A stretch of DNA of 64,000 bases, taken from the NCBI RefSeq assembly GCF_000203795.2, contig NW_006281109.1:692001-756000 (forward strand), read 5' to 3'. Positions 42,243 to 55,200 of the stretch are shown one piece after another. Numbering within the stretch: position 1 is the stretch's first letter; each line of letters starts with the position of its first letter. Source of the DNA: Batrachochytrium dendrobatidis JAM81 (lineage: Eukaryota > Chytridiomycota > Chytridiomycetes > Rhizophydiales). Under the pieces are notes generated by a model. The model saw only the letters and a program-made list of their open reading frames with translations, did no database searches and was not told where the DNA came from. Position numbers and translations under genes: made by a program.

Positions 42243-43367
42243 CGTGCTTCCAGATCTTCAATCCTATTACTTCTCAAGTCAGTTCAGAATCGCCTAAAAA
42301 GGCTGCTGCAACTCCAAAATCTAAACGAGCTCCTGCTACACCCACAAAAACTCCAAAAAGAAAGACAAAGGCTGCTTCTACTCCAGAAAAACAAGATGCT
42401 ATAGACACTGCAGATGATTCTGAGCTCCCTGTTGATTTGTCAGATCCCATTTTAGAGTCTAGTAAAAATATATCAACAGATTTACAATCCCAATCAATAA
42501 ATATACTTGAAACTACTCAAGCCATTGATGAACCGTCAGAAACCTCCAATCTACCATCAACATATGAATCCACAATGGTATTGGACGACTCGACTCAAAC
42601 CATTTCATCTAGCATTGATGACTTGGTTTCTGCTGATCTTTCAACTGAAAGTATCCAACCCGAAACAGTTGAGCCAACTCCGAGTACTTTCCAATCTATT
42701 GTAGAATCACACACATCTTCTGTAGCAGATGAATCTGTTGGCAGAGGATTGCATAAGCGCAAATCTGTATCTGATGACATGGACAACAATCCCGAAGCCA
42801 AAAAGCGTAGCAAGCGCATGTTTCAAATGCTGGTTGGTACTCTGCAAACTGCCAAGAAGGATCAAGATACCAACATGTCGGAAGCAGTAAGTACTGAATC
42901 CTGATGCCACAATTGTATATATATTAACTTTTATTTTGGCAATCACAAGGCCATTAGACGCCAAACTATCGAACAACGACTTGCAGAGAAACTCGTCAAG
43001 GAAAAGGCAGAGCTGGCAGATCGCATAAAGAAAGAACGGGAAGCTGTAATTGAAAAGCGTCGACTTACAGAACAAAAAATCAAAGATATTTCTGTAAGCA
43101 TGGTTTGCATCATCAGTTTATTCGATCCATGCATAGTTTGTCAATTAAATACCAACTGTTGATGAATATTAGGAAGAAATTATCGAGTCTCAAAAAAAAT
43201 GTTTGGAAAAGTTTATCTTTACAAAAGCATCGCCAGGAGTGTATTTTATGCCTGCCAATCATAACGATCGTACAAAAAAGGCTCTGGTATCTGCCATCAC
43301 GGTCAAGACCGAGGCTGTATCTAATGCTGATCAACCTTCAAGTCATACCAGCATAATATCTGTATAA
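42243..43367 (+). CDS. Pinin/SDK/memA-domain protein (splicing-associated), 5' end in gap
   Basis: Model of the visible part: join(<42243..42886,42950..43093,43173..43367). The introns are 63 and 79 nt with GTAAGT/GTAAGC donors. The visible protein begins with a Lys/Pro/Thr-rich stretch (TPTKTPKRK) and an acidic Ser/Thr-rich middle. It then has KKRSKRMFQMLVGTLQTAK, the start of the pinin/SDK domain, and a charged coiled coil (IEQRLAEKLVKEKAELADRIKKE) spread over the next exons, ending CLEKFIFTKASPGVYFMP. Pinin-type proteins work in pre-mRNA splicing and the exon-junction complex in the nucleus. The N-terminal part of the domain is lost in the gap or in an upstream exon. It is convergent with the ubiquitin protease gene. 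Confidence 0.75.
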
Positions 43368-43787
43368 ACCACTTTGAATTTGCAAAACTGTTTTTACAAT
43401 GTATTCAGTATTGGTTGTTATTATCAAGAGAAAACAATGAGACTATACTGTCAAGTGGTAGTCAAAATACGTGCTGGAAACTAGGTTGAACCCATCATGT
43501 TTGACTTGGACTCGGTTTATTGAAAAGTATTACTGGCTACTGGATATGAATATAATGGTTAGTTTGATTCAACCCCAATTATACATGATTTTTGAGCATT
43601 CAACCCATGGTTCGGTCAATTTATTAAGCAATTATTGTAATCAGTAATCGGGTGTGCGTGACACTAGTTTTTGAACCATTTCAAAGGCACTGCTTGAGTA
43701 TGGATACACTCGACACCTATAGTTTATTGTATAAACGAGTATACAGTTTAAATTGCAATAAACGTGTGAATGCAATTCAGATACTTG
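43368..43787. other. Intergenic between convergent genes
   Basis: AT-rich 3' ends of the pinin-like and ubiquitin-protease genes. No gene seen. Confidence 0.5.
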
Positions 43788-46708
43788 CTACATGCTTGTG
43801 CATTGATAAAACAAAACATAAGCATCTCTACTTTGAGTAAACTCGAGGTCATTGCATTGGCTTCCGATCGAGTCACTCCACAAATGCCAATGGCCTGTAT
43901 CTGTATTGCGCGTATGAGAAGTGTAATGTCCGCCATGCAATTCACCAGAATGGTTTGATACTGCAACCAAGTCATACTCTGCTGAAGTGAGTTCAGAAGT
44001 GTAGGCATTCATTGTAAACTGATGTATGGGAAACGTCACCATTGTATGAAGCTTACGGCTTGGTATATCTGTCAAGGGCAAAACCTGAAACCGTTTTAAA
44101 TCTATTGTAGTAATCAGTCCAATTAGTCGAATCAGTCGAATCAGTCCAATCAGTGCAATCAGTCAAAAGTAAATATGACTACACCAACATTTTAATAGTG
44201 TACAAAGATCATTCATGGCACTTACGGATAACAAGCACCGATGGAAGACGTGAGATTCCAAGTTGCTTGATGGCCAATGTGTCACATTTACATTTACCAC
44301 ATCGATATGTATCTAGTTTTTCAGCCTCGAAAAATGAATCTAGACATTGATCAAGAGTCACACCATCTTGGTCTAGGTGTAAATTCGATGAGATCAAAGG
44401 AGCCGAAATGTCCCAAAATGTATCAAATGTGGTGGATGTGGTCTGGCATTCAAGGCATGTTACAGTACTTTGAAGTTGGCCACTAAAAATATCACATATT
44501 GGACTGTTGTTGAACTTTTTGTATCTATTCCATGACACGATTGTCTTTTGCCTGGTTCTATAATTCCAAGGTATTACAATATGCAAAAATAGTAAATGTG
44601 ACCGAGTAGGATGGTGGGTAGAGTTGCAACATTATAATTAAACAGTCAACAATCAGTAATGGACCTACGTCAGTTGATCATACTGTTCATCGGTATAGGA
44701 AAACTTTGTTGGTCGTCCAGTATTCACGTCTTCGTGTAATCCATCCAGCAAAAACCGTAAAAATTCTAAATATCTCAGCCAAACAGTTAGTTTAAAACAC
44801 TATAAATCAAATTGGCAGGCGTCGTCACCGTATACCTTGTGAATCATGCTGACTGCCAAGCAAATCAAAAAAATGAGTAAATGTGTTGAAAATAGCAGAA
44901 TCACCAATTACTATAGCAGATAACAAACCCGTACTTGTAACCGCTAAACTGTGGAGCCAACAGTTCGATTTGACGTTTTAATAGTAACGGCGATGCTATG
45001 TTGCCACGTCCTGCTGAATCGGCATGGTTGATGTTTTTTACAAACTCGCCAAATGTTTTTGCAATCAATCCCTTGGTGCTACTTTGTAAATTAAAATGGG
45101 ATAGATACTGTCCAGATTCAAAATACGCCATAAACTTTCCAATAGAAAATAAACACTGCAAGATAGAGTTCATAAAACACTACAGTAACCCAATACATCA
45201 TTTAGTTTGGTTTTAAACATGGACATTAGTTAAACCACAGCCATATTGTCCAATGGACATAAATATTATTTGCAAAATAGCTTACTGTGTTGCCCAAATT
45301 TTTCAATCCGATCGTGTATCCTCGTGAACGATACAAGCCACCACTTGCACTATTTTGTACATCATGAAATGCTACTGACGGTTCACGTAACAGTTCTTTT
45401 AATTCTGGATGTATGCTTGATTGATTTGTACATATGCTGTTGTATTCATTTAATCCCGTTTGGATTGCAGTAGTGGTGTGTATGTCATTTGATTGCAAGC
45501 GTGATATATCTGCATTGTGGTGTGTATACAACGACTGCCTGGAATGACTGTAGGAGTTTGCAATGTGATTTGTAGCCAAGTTGTGGCTTGCCATTGATTG
45601 TGTAGAAACAATCGATTCGGCAGAATTGTTATTCAGAGATTTATTATGAGGTTTATCATACGATATGGAGCGTGCATTACAAATTAGACCACTTGTTTGG
45701 CGCATATTATGAGGATGATTTGTATTATGTATACTTGGACTGTGCGATGGTGTGGAAATTGGGAATGAAATGTGTTTTGACTGAGCAGATACGATATTTG
45801 TATAAGCGATCTCGTCTAAAATAGGTCTAGATTGTGACCGAATCGGTTGTGTATGGCATGTGGGTATGTTTGATATATGATATGATTGTTGATGCAGTTC
45901 ACTAATAGGTATATTGGGCTGCGGCGCTGCTAATTTGATTCTGGATCTGCGAATTTCACGGGCTGTATGATTTACTCCTGAATAGGATGGCGGAATGGAT
46001 GCAGGCGGCACTGGGTTTTTAAAAAGTGATGCTTGATCATGATTTGATTTACAAGCAGATCTGTCGTTCATAAAACATGTTCAAGTTAACTAGTCTCAAA
46101 TACTACACTGATGCGGTTTACAAACTCTTGAACACTTACACGACTGATTTTTGATTTTGTTTAAAGGTGGATGTGTTGCTTTTTCTTGAACAAGTGGTTA
46201 TAGACGATGATCGAATGGGGATTGTAATTTTTGAACCACAAAATTGTATTGTGCTTTCTGATTCTACCGCAGCACTATAGTGGGTCAAATTCAATTGATT
46301 AAATACACGTCGGGTTGCATCTTGAATGGAATTTGTCGAAACTCGAGGTAATTGTGATGAATCGTTATAAGCCGAAAACCGACACTGAGTCGTATGGGTT
46401 TGTGTAGTTTTATTAGATGGCTGAAAAGGTAATGAAGAATCTCTCTTGTTAATGGTGGTGGAAATGGAATAGCTTTTTGGGGCTGTTTTAGTTGTGCGTT
46501 TTGTAGGCTCAGGTTTAGGTAAGATATTTAAGCGCGACGATGAGGAAGCAGTGTTATGGCGAGTCGAATGTGCATGTATAGAATCATGAGTTTTTGTGGC
46601 TACGGAGTAGGCATGAATAGTAGTTGAAATGTGTCTAGTATGGCAAGAATCTAATGGCATAACAGTTGAATTGCAGGATAAAACAGGATAATGGCGAGCA
46701 GAAGCCAT
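43788..46708 (-). CDS. Ubiquitin-specific protease (USP/UBP family)
   Basis: Model: complement(join(43788..44101,44226..44557,44669..44765,44836..44852,44935..45179,45286..46060,46140..46708)), 782 residues, all introns GT-AG (70-124 nt). The first ~430 residues are Ser/Thr/His-rich and disordered. The catalytic domain starts at YRSRGYTIGLKNLGNT, joined by splicing to CFMNSILQCLFS, so the nucleophile Cys449 is the first residue of an exon. A 17-nt microexon supplies the QHDSQ part of the usual QQDAxE box, followed by EFLRFLLDGLHED. Two CxxC pairs (CLEC, CGKC) make the zinc site. VLVIHLKRF spans another splice. The His box has SNHSGELHGGHYTSH (His about 737), and DAYVLFYQ closes the domain. 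It removes ubiquitin from proteins. It resembles the Doa4/USP8/USP2 group, but I do not assign an orthologue. Confidence 0.85.
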
Positions 46709-48037
46709 TTTTAATAAATACTTTCATGAAATAGCAAAGCAAATAGTGCAAGTGTATTGATGGCATTGCATTTACCATTTATTCACGTAAAATGGAATAC
46801 TTGCATTTATCTTTCAGGGACTGTCCCTATTTTGCTTTGGAATATAAAGTAGCTAAACATTCGTTGCGCTTTCCTACCAGAAATTGACTGTTTTCCAATA
46901 GACAACGTCCATCATATGATGCGCTGTGTTGTATTCTAAAATCATACACTCGCAGTTTAGTTTAAAACCCGCACGTCTCGAAAGTGTAACTGATGTTACT
47001 ATTTTGATTGCCCAATGACAACTCAATCTGTAATAGAGTTGGAGATTGAACAAGTGTGGAATACACTGCAACTGTGATATGAACATCCATTCGACTGTTT
47101 TATACAAAAATGAGCATAAAGCGCGATAGTGTCGAGCAAACTGATCATTCACTTTGACTGATTGTGGATCTCTGATATTAATGTAAATCGAATAACTCAT
47201 GCTTGTTTAGTTTGGCATAGTTTGGCATCAACTATGAATGGTTTGGACAGTCCATATGTTTAGTAATCCTTTCCATACTAACAATCGACTACAGAGTAAC
47301 AAGTTTGACAATGTTGAATATCGATTCAATTCGAGTGTATTCAACTGTGAATTACATTCATTGTAATGGATGCTAGTCTAGATGCAGCCATGACTGCACA
47401 TGGATTACTCACTGCTAAATATATCGCGACCATCACTAAATCGGGATATGCCGAGCTATGGCAATGCTTGTAGATACAGATGTGTCAGTTTATCGAGCGA
47501 TGGCAGCACTATTTGGCATATATAAATGACTTGTCCAACACGCTGCTTAATTTGTTACTAGACCATTTTTAGATACAATGTACTATTTGACAATGGTTTA
47601 AAATGCATTTTAGTTGAAGTATCAAATGAATTGTTTTAATGTCCAACAATGCAAACATTTGGTTATTGCTACAAAAGCGAATGCATATTCATTGTTTTTA
47701 TGTTTGGGAGCAATGTGTATTGTCACTCAACACACTCGTATATCAAACAATACAAATAATGTTTATCGATTATGATCGGAGTTTGATCGAATATTACAAG
47801 GTACTCGGATTAATGTGAATTTACAATGATTATATTTTTACGAGTATTGTGGCGGCTCAATCTGGACATTAGTATAGTATTCCAAGCCATCCAAACTAAA
47901 TATAAAGACCACTGACATACATTTTCAAATCTGATTCTAGACACATTGTACTTGATATTTCACATCTGTTGATTTGAGCAATATTCTGATATTGGGTTAT
48001 CACACTATACAGACTGTCCAGATAGTTGATTTGAAAA
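46709..48037. other. Intergenic
   Basis: Upstream of the protease gene lie short matches to the dispersed repeats (ATTCACGTAAAATGG at 46785, CCATCATATGA at 46908). A 108-codon minus-strand frame at 46874-47200 overlaps that repeat and has no recognisable domain. From 47200 to 48037 I see nothing but AT-rich promoter-like sequence. Confidence 0.4.
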
Positions 48038-49072
48038 ATGTCTGATTTATCTGTTCCGTCCAATTACATACTGTTTCCTGGAAACATGATCGTGCTGCTT
48101 ATCACCGCATCTGTTGCCATTGGAAATATTGCCATTATGATATACTATGGCAGTATAGCATACCGACGCAAACTGTATTGGTCGGTCCCACATCTCATTG
48201 TCGTCATCAATGCAGTATCGCTACTCCATCAAGTTGTCACGCCATTGACAATATATATTGAACTTACTCCGATTATGGTGAGTGTAGTGTCAATCCGAGT
48301 CATTACTGGGTTGCTATCACTATTTGGATTGGCATTACTGCAAGTCGAGGTGCGCGTGGCATTTGGAGCCTTGTTCCAGGACCAAAGGTTACCAGACTGG
48401 TTTTCGACGGGAGCCAAAATTGTTGTTCTGTTTCTGCATGTAATATTGTGTTTTCCAGCATATGGATTTCCAGTCTATCGACCGTTCCGATGGATTATAC
48501 CGGTAATTTGACGTGATCATCATGATACGATACTGATTAGGATAGAATGAGGTAGTGAAACTAACATGTTGATACGATTCAATGTAATTTAATAGTGGGG
48601 TTCGTCGGGATTTGCAATCCAGGCGATTTTGATGACTTTTGTCAATGTGTATCTGACAGTAACCATTGCAAGACGATTAGCCGAAAACAAGAAAAAGATG
48701 AGCAAGAATGCAGACAATTCTAGTCGCAATCAAATTGTTATTTGGCTGAGTGTAACGACGATCATGGATGTAGCAGCAGTAGTACTTTATGTAGTACATT
48801 TTTCGCTGGCTCAGTATACTTCTGATATGGAAAAGATAAATCTGAGTCGGTTGATGGATCAATTATCAAGATCGTTTCTTGGGATTGAAGCCATTGCCGA
48901 GTCACTAGTGTTGTTGGCATTTACAACAATGATTTCACCCAAGACGACCAAAGTACAGCCTGCAAGTGGTGGCAGGATAAAACAAAAACCTATTTTACTT
49001 GATACGACTACCACCGATTCGAGTATTTGTAACGCTAAAACTTTAATCGACAGTCAAACTTATGTGGCATAA
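48038..49072 (+). CDS. Seven-helix membrane protein, GPCR-like
   Basis: Model: join(48038..48502,48596..49072), 313 residues. The 93-nt GT-AG intron has a CTAAC branch site at 48571. Seven hydrophobic segments can be placed: about residues 16-38, 50-72, 78-104, 125-146, 158-180, 200-224 and 240-262. An extracellular-type short N-terminus (MSDLSVPSNYILFPG, with no signal peptide) precedes them and a hydrophilic Thr/Ser-rich tail follows. A long basic loop (RRLAENKKKMSKN) lies between helices 5 and 6, where G proteins usually couple. I cannot place it in a named receptor class. It could instead be another seven-helix family. Convergent with the V-ATPase gene. Confidence 0.7.
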
Positions 49073-49355
49073 TAAAGTAGTTTTGATCATGGTAAACATG
49101 CTTCATGCCAAATTATCGCATATTTTAGTAAATAGTTCAACTCTCATTGCATAATACACCCCATGACAAACCAAGATTAAATTCAAAGCAATTTTATATT
49201 CGGTTCATGAATGGAAAGTAGAAAAACCCAAGTGAAATAGTGAATGTAATATAAACGCTTCAACTAGACGGCTCAAGGTGAGTGTAGATGGAAGAAAGGA
49301 AACAAATTTAACCTTGACAAATGCAGCCCCTTAACTTATAAAAGGCTCATCCTAT

Positions 49356-51685
49356 TTACTCCAAAAGAATACGGAATCTTTCTTCGATTTCCTTTGCAAG
49401 TTTGGAATAACGCTCCTTTATGGCTGCTTCACCATCGGCAGGATCTTCAAATTTCATTGAGCTAAGCTTGTAGAGCATATCACCAAGCGAGTCGCGAATC
49501 TTGGCCCATGTAACGGCGCCAGCAGAAGCCTCGACAACGTGGATAGCCTGGTCATAGAAAAACATCATGTTGCGCAGCATACCAACCGTCTTGTAAAATG
49601 GACAGAATCGGTCATAGTTGGAGTAGCCGTTTTGCTGTAGATAGTCGTCTTTGAGAATCTTGGCAATTTCAAGAGTGATTTTGTCCGATTCGGCCAAAGC
49701 AGATTTTCCGACAAGCTGTACGATCTCGGAAAGATCTTCTTCGTTTTGCAAGATTTCCTTGGCTTTGGTACGCAAGGAAGTGAAGTCGGGTTCAGTGCTT
49801 TCGTAGTATGGGTCAAGTGCCTTGAGATATTTTGAGTAACTAAGCGACCAGTTAACAGAGGGAAAGTGCTTACGCTGAGCAAGCTTTTTATCAAGACCCC
49901 AAAACACCTGCACGATACCGAGAGTGGCAAGGGTGACGGGATCAGAAAAGTCACCACCTGGAGGAGATACAGCTCCAACAATACTGACACTGCCTTTGCG
50001 AGAGGGGTTTCCAAGACAAACGACTTTACCGGCACGTTCATAAAAGGAAGCAAGACGAGCACCAAGATAGGCAGGATAGCCAGAATCAGCAGGCATTTCA
50101 GCAAGACGACCAGAAATTTCACGAAGTGCTTCGGCCCATCTAGAGGTGGAATCAGCCATCATGGCAACGTCCTTGCCCTGATCACGGAAGTACTCGGAAA
50201 GTGTAATGCCAGTATAGATTGATGCTTCACGAGCAGCGACAGGCATGTTGGATGTGTTGGCCACAAGTGTTGTACGTTTCATGATGGATTCTTTACGACC
50301 CTCAATTTCAATAGAAAGTTCAGGAAAGTCCATGAGTACTTCAGCCATCTCGTTACCACGCTCACCGCATCCAACGTAAATAATCACGTTTGAGTTGGAG
50401 TACTTGGAGAGAGATTGAGAAATAACAGTTTTTCCACAACCAAAGGCACCAGGAATGGCAGTAGTACCGCCTTGTACACAAGGGAAAAGAGCGTCCAAAA
50501 CACGTTGACCGGTGAGCAAAGGGAAATCAGCAGCAAGTTTGTCGGTGACAGGACGAGGTGTTCGCACAGGCCACATTTGAAGCATGGTATACGATGTTTT
50601 TGCACCAGAAAACTCGACTTCGAGAACAGTATCCTGAAGAGTATATTGACCTTTAGGAGCAATAAAAGTAATGGTACCAGCACCTTTGGGAGGAACCATG
50701 ATGTTGTGGGAGATCAAAGTATTTTCATAAACAATAGCATAGATATCACCTCCAGTGACATGATCACCAACCTAAATACGAACGAGATCAAATCAATTAA
50801 TTAAACAATCAGCAGATTGATGGAAATTGACAAAACATACTTTGAAATTGATGGGTTCAAAGTCCCATGCAATGGTTTTATCGAGTGCCGGGGTATTGAT
50901 ACCACGAGGAATGTAAATACTTTGAGAAAGCTCTTGAATGTCCTTGAGAGGTCTTTGAATGCCATCAAAGATACTATTGCAAATACCTGAAATCAAAGTG
51001 ATGGATTAGAAGCAGAAGAGTAACACAGAAGCACAAGTGGTTGATCTACCTGGACCAAGTTCAACAGAAAGAGGTTTTCCAGTCTTGAGAACAGGATCTC
51101 CTACAGTTAAACCAGCTAAAAGTCTGAATAGTGAGTAACACTCTACAAGAGCAACACTACAGAGTCAGACATACATGTTTCCTCGTAGACTTGAATAGTG
51201 GCCTTGTCATTGTCAATACGAATCACTTCACCAACGAGTTCATAGTGACCAACACGCACCTACAGATAGAAAGCCATGAGAATACAAGACCAACCAGACA
51301 TGAAATAGTCTAAATGACTTACAAGCTCAAACATGGCACATCCATCCATGTGTTCAGCAACAACGACTAGAAGCAGTTCAGACCAACGCACAATAGCAGT
51401 AAGCATCACCACGATCGTAAAGATCAACTATAGTCCAAGGCAGGACAGCACTACCTGGAAGAACAGCAAGACATTCAAGAACAAGACTTACCAGGACCAG
51501 AGACGGAGTAAACATAACCGAATGCATCTTCAAGGTCAGTGTCACGAATGGTGACGAGTTGCTTTCGAGCGTTATCAAGAGCACCGGCCTAGAGTAGAAC
51601 ACGCAGAACATTGGAAACTGTTAGTAATACTGCAAGTATGAGCGGAGCTCATTGATGGTTATACAGCCCATAGCAATGCTGTCAT
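49356..51685 (-). CDS. VMA1: V-type H+-ATPase catalytic subunit A
   Basis: Model: complement(join(49356..50771,50841..50986,51050..51115,51175..51259,51323..51366,51492..51588,51665..51685)), about 624 residues. The last six exons are firm; the 21-nt first exon (MTALLWA) is a guess from its phase, a GT donor and a TTACTAAC branch site. Introns are 59-125 nt. The protein is highly conserved: [22 protein letters not shown], the Walker A GAFGCGKT (about residue 260), [24 protein letters not shown] and FPSVNW. It is the ATP-hydrolysing subunit of the V1 sector that acidifies vacuoles and endosomes. There is no intein at the P-loop, unlike Saccharomyces. It is the most reliable gene in the window. 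Confidence 0.93.
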
Positions 51686-52299
51686 GATAAACAACTGTGT
51701 CGAGTGGTAACAATTCCATACCATTGAATCGTTTGTTGAGAAGGTTCAAGTCAAACTATTAAATCCTGTGCTTATCCCTCGAGTAAAGGGTGACTTCAAG
51801 GGTTATCCACAAATTACAGCCGTATTCGTGTAAATCACTAGTGTTGGCTTACACTGACAATCTCTTGAAAGGTTTTTACTCAATACTGTCTGGAATCGAC
51901 AGGGTTGGTTGGTCTTTGTTCATTTTTATAACTAAGTGAATCGTCACATGTATTTCATTACATTCCAACTGCTTCAATCTTAACATTGCTGATTATACAC
52001 ACTTGTCTTGAAACTAGACGCGAATGTCGGATTTTAAAAATACAAAAATGACCTTGACAGTATCAGAATACTACAATCTAGTTTCAATTCCATGATCTCA
52101 TTTTGTGCATCATAATGATCTTGGATTTAAAATACAATAAATCATGTCTATTCAATAAACCAATGTGTAGTAAACACACAACATATATTTAATCGATATT
52201 TATTCAAAAGCAAAATAAAGGCAGTTAATGCAAGGTAAACTAGTATCCTATTTTACGTAAATGCAACTGCAATGGTAAAACTTGCATCAATTGATCTTG
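51686..52299. other. Intergenic between V-ATPase and CHD genes
   Basis: This is the upstream region of the V-ATPase gene and the 3' end of the CHD gene. It includes ATTCGTGTAAATCACTAG (51825), a relative of the dispersed ATTCACGTAAATGG word. No gene seen. Confidence 0.4.
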
Positions 52300-55200
52300 T
52301 TAAATACTTTCATGTCCATTCTGAGTCGAAAGATTCTCATCCTGAATGAGTTTAATGCCATTCGTATGGTTGGGTTGGGTTGTTGAATGCTCATATAGTC
52401 CCGAGTGTGGTCGTGTATACAACTGTTCCTGTATCATTGCAGCTGAAAAGTTTGCATGTCCATTTGTAGATGGTTGTGCATTCAATGACTCCTGATTGCT
52501 GTGTTGTGGTGACTGGGAATAATACTGATATCCAGGTGATTGTACATATGCTGGTTGCGATAGTTGCATCCTTGGTGAGGGTTGTGCTGATTGTGATACC
52601 TGTGTCGCTGGATTAAATCCATGCATATCTTGCGATACAACTGTAAAATGCTCAACTAGTTCAAAATCATCCCCATACGCTGATGAGCTTGACATGGGTA
52701 AAGCGTGGGTCGCTCCTTTGGGTTTTCGTTGCTTTTTGGGCTTTATTCCCGCTATGCCATGTTCTTTACTCGATGAAAATGCCTGTAATTCATCTTCTGC
52801 TCCATATCGAAGCGATGCTAAAATCTCACCTGCATCTGAATCCGTGTTATGCTTGGTCTTTTTCTTCTTGTGCCCAATCCTCTTACTCGCTGCCTCTAGC
52901 ATGTCATCCGTGTCGTCTTCATCAGTACTGCCATGATCGTGATGTGCAACCTGTTGTTTTCGTTTAACGTCCGATTTAGACTGTTTACCTTCACTCTTGG
53001 GTTTAGACATTTTACTTCCACTTCCTTTACTTTCTGGTTTAAATGATTTGATGGAATTCGATTTGGGTGTGACCGCATCTGATCGTGCAAACTGCATGCC
53101 ATCTTCCATTATGGCTGAAGGCAGTACATTTGCAGACTCTGCATTTCGTCGATCAGTATAATATGCATCTGATGTAGCGTCCGTTCCACTGGCACTGGCT
53201 ACAGTAGAAGTCGTGCCATCCATGGGTGAATCATCATTCATGGATCCTAATTTAAGCTTGAGTCGCAACACTTTGGATGCTGGTGGTGCTACCGGTTCAA
53301 ATTCATCATCTGATCCCAAAGACTTTGCGTTGGCTGCATTCTGAGCAGCTAACAACGCTTCAGTGGCTTTTCGATATCTTAATGCAGCCTTCTTAGATAA
53401 AGGTCGACATGCATAGTTTACTAGTAACTCGAACCGCTTCACAATCAGCACTTCACGGGGCCAAAACTTGTCTTCAAATTTACCCCATACAAGCTCATCG
53501 TTGGGAACATTAAATGTTTTGCGCTCTTCCAAACTCCTCGAGTATTCTTGAAAGGTTTGTAAAAAGGGCAGTTCGGGGTCAAGATACAAGGGCTCCGGTC
53601 TTAGTAGTCCATATCGATTAATGCCAATCAGCAATGGCCGATCCATGCTATATTCCCACCATTTGGGCATACTGGCTTTACCATGTCGCTTTACTGCTTG
53701 AAGTTTCTTGTCTAATAAAATATCGTCCATTACACCTGATCGCAATCTTTCAAATAATTCTACACGCTTGAGAATCTTTTTTGCCTTTTCCAGTGTCAGC
53801 ATTTCGCCATCGGTATCAATAATCAGCTTGCCCTTGGATTGTGCAACACTTACAGCAGTGTCTGCAACATCTGTAGACTCGGCCGCATCCCCGTCTTGAT
53901 CACCAGCATCTACATCTGGATCAGTTGGATCAATCTCAAGTGGATCCGATCCAGCAGCAACTGTGGTATTCAATACCGCAGACGTCCCAATTGGATGCGT
54001 TGCATCTGTTGCAACCTTGCGTGCCAGATTATTCATCTCAACAACTTCCCTGGACATCTTCATCACCTTTTCATAATAGTATAGCATAGCTTCATCCGAT
54101 TTCTTTTCCAATTCTGCCTGTTGCTTAAAGCTGCTCCAGTCAATCTCGTTGGACCGGCCTGGAAATCGTGGAACTCCAAACGATGTTAAAACACGTTGGA
54201 AATCATGTCGTTGTTTTTTGGAAAAATCCTTTTCTCGCAGCTTTTGCTTTTCAAGACGCTCGCTGTCACGTTGGCGTAAACGCTCCTTGACGGCTTCTTT
54301 TCGAGCAATCTCGCGAATCAGATACTGGCGATACTTGCTCATAGCATTGAGGATCCGACGAACGCGAACACCTAAATCAGTCGCAGAAGGAATAACAAAT
54401 GGCACTGTATCATCCTGTGCACTCGTTTCGCCTGGAAGAGGAGTGGCTTTGCCAGCGGAAAGCCGTTCGTCAACAGGCACAGAAGGTGCTCCATTGGAAA
54501 TATCTACATCTTCATCCACGGCAGTCTCATCCTTGACATTATCTTCATCCATATCGTTGCCATTATCTGCCTCGTCCTTGACTGCTAATCCTCCATCTGC
54601 TACTTCAGTATCCATATTGTCATCCCCGTCATCTTCGGCACCAACAGCATTGCCATTCTTTTCAAGACCATCAGGTTGAAGAATGATCCCACCCAACGCA
54701 GCCCGCTGAAAAGTTTCATAAAAGCACAAATCAGGATCGTCCCATAGCTTGTTATACTTTTGCTGATACCCATGTTTGCAGATACCAATCATAAGATCCT
54801 TATCTTCGGAATCACCCCACCATGGAGCAGGCGGCGCACCAAGAAACTTGGGAATGTGCATATCAGGTCTTGGATCACATTTGTTGCGAATATTGTACAT
54901 GAGAGCGACACGAATCAGCATGTTTTTGGCTTTGCGCTCAATATGCTCAATATAATCTTTGTTGGCCTCGTTCCAAAAGGAATTAAACTCCATCACTTGC
55001 TTTTCGTTTGCCCATGGATAGGGTAATTCGTCTTCAGGAATTTCAGGAATTTCTTCAGGCTCCACTTCTTCACCGCTTGGAAGCAGCAAAAATGTGCGAT
55101 TCTCCAACTCCTTTTCGGTAAGTGCGTGGTCAGGTGCAGTTTTAGGATGAGGGAAGCAGTGCAATGCACGTTTGACATCCTTGATCACTTCAGGATCTAC

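Noticed and set aside
46874..47200. 108-codon minus-strand frame
   Set aside because: Partly overlaps a dispersed-repeat match and has no recognisable domain; kept only as a remark in the intergenic entry.
49356..50771. Intein in the V-ATPase A subunit
   Set aside because: The P-loop region GAFGCGKT is continuous with the following conserved motifs; there is no insertion.
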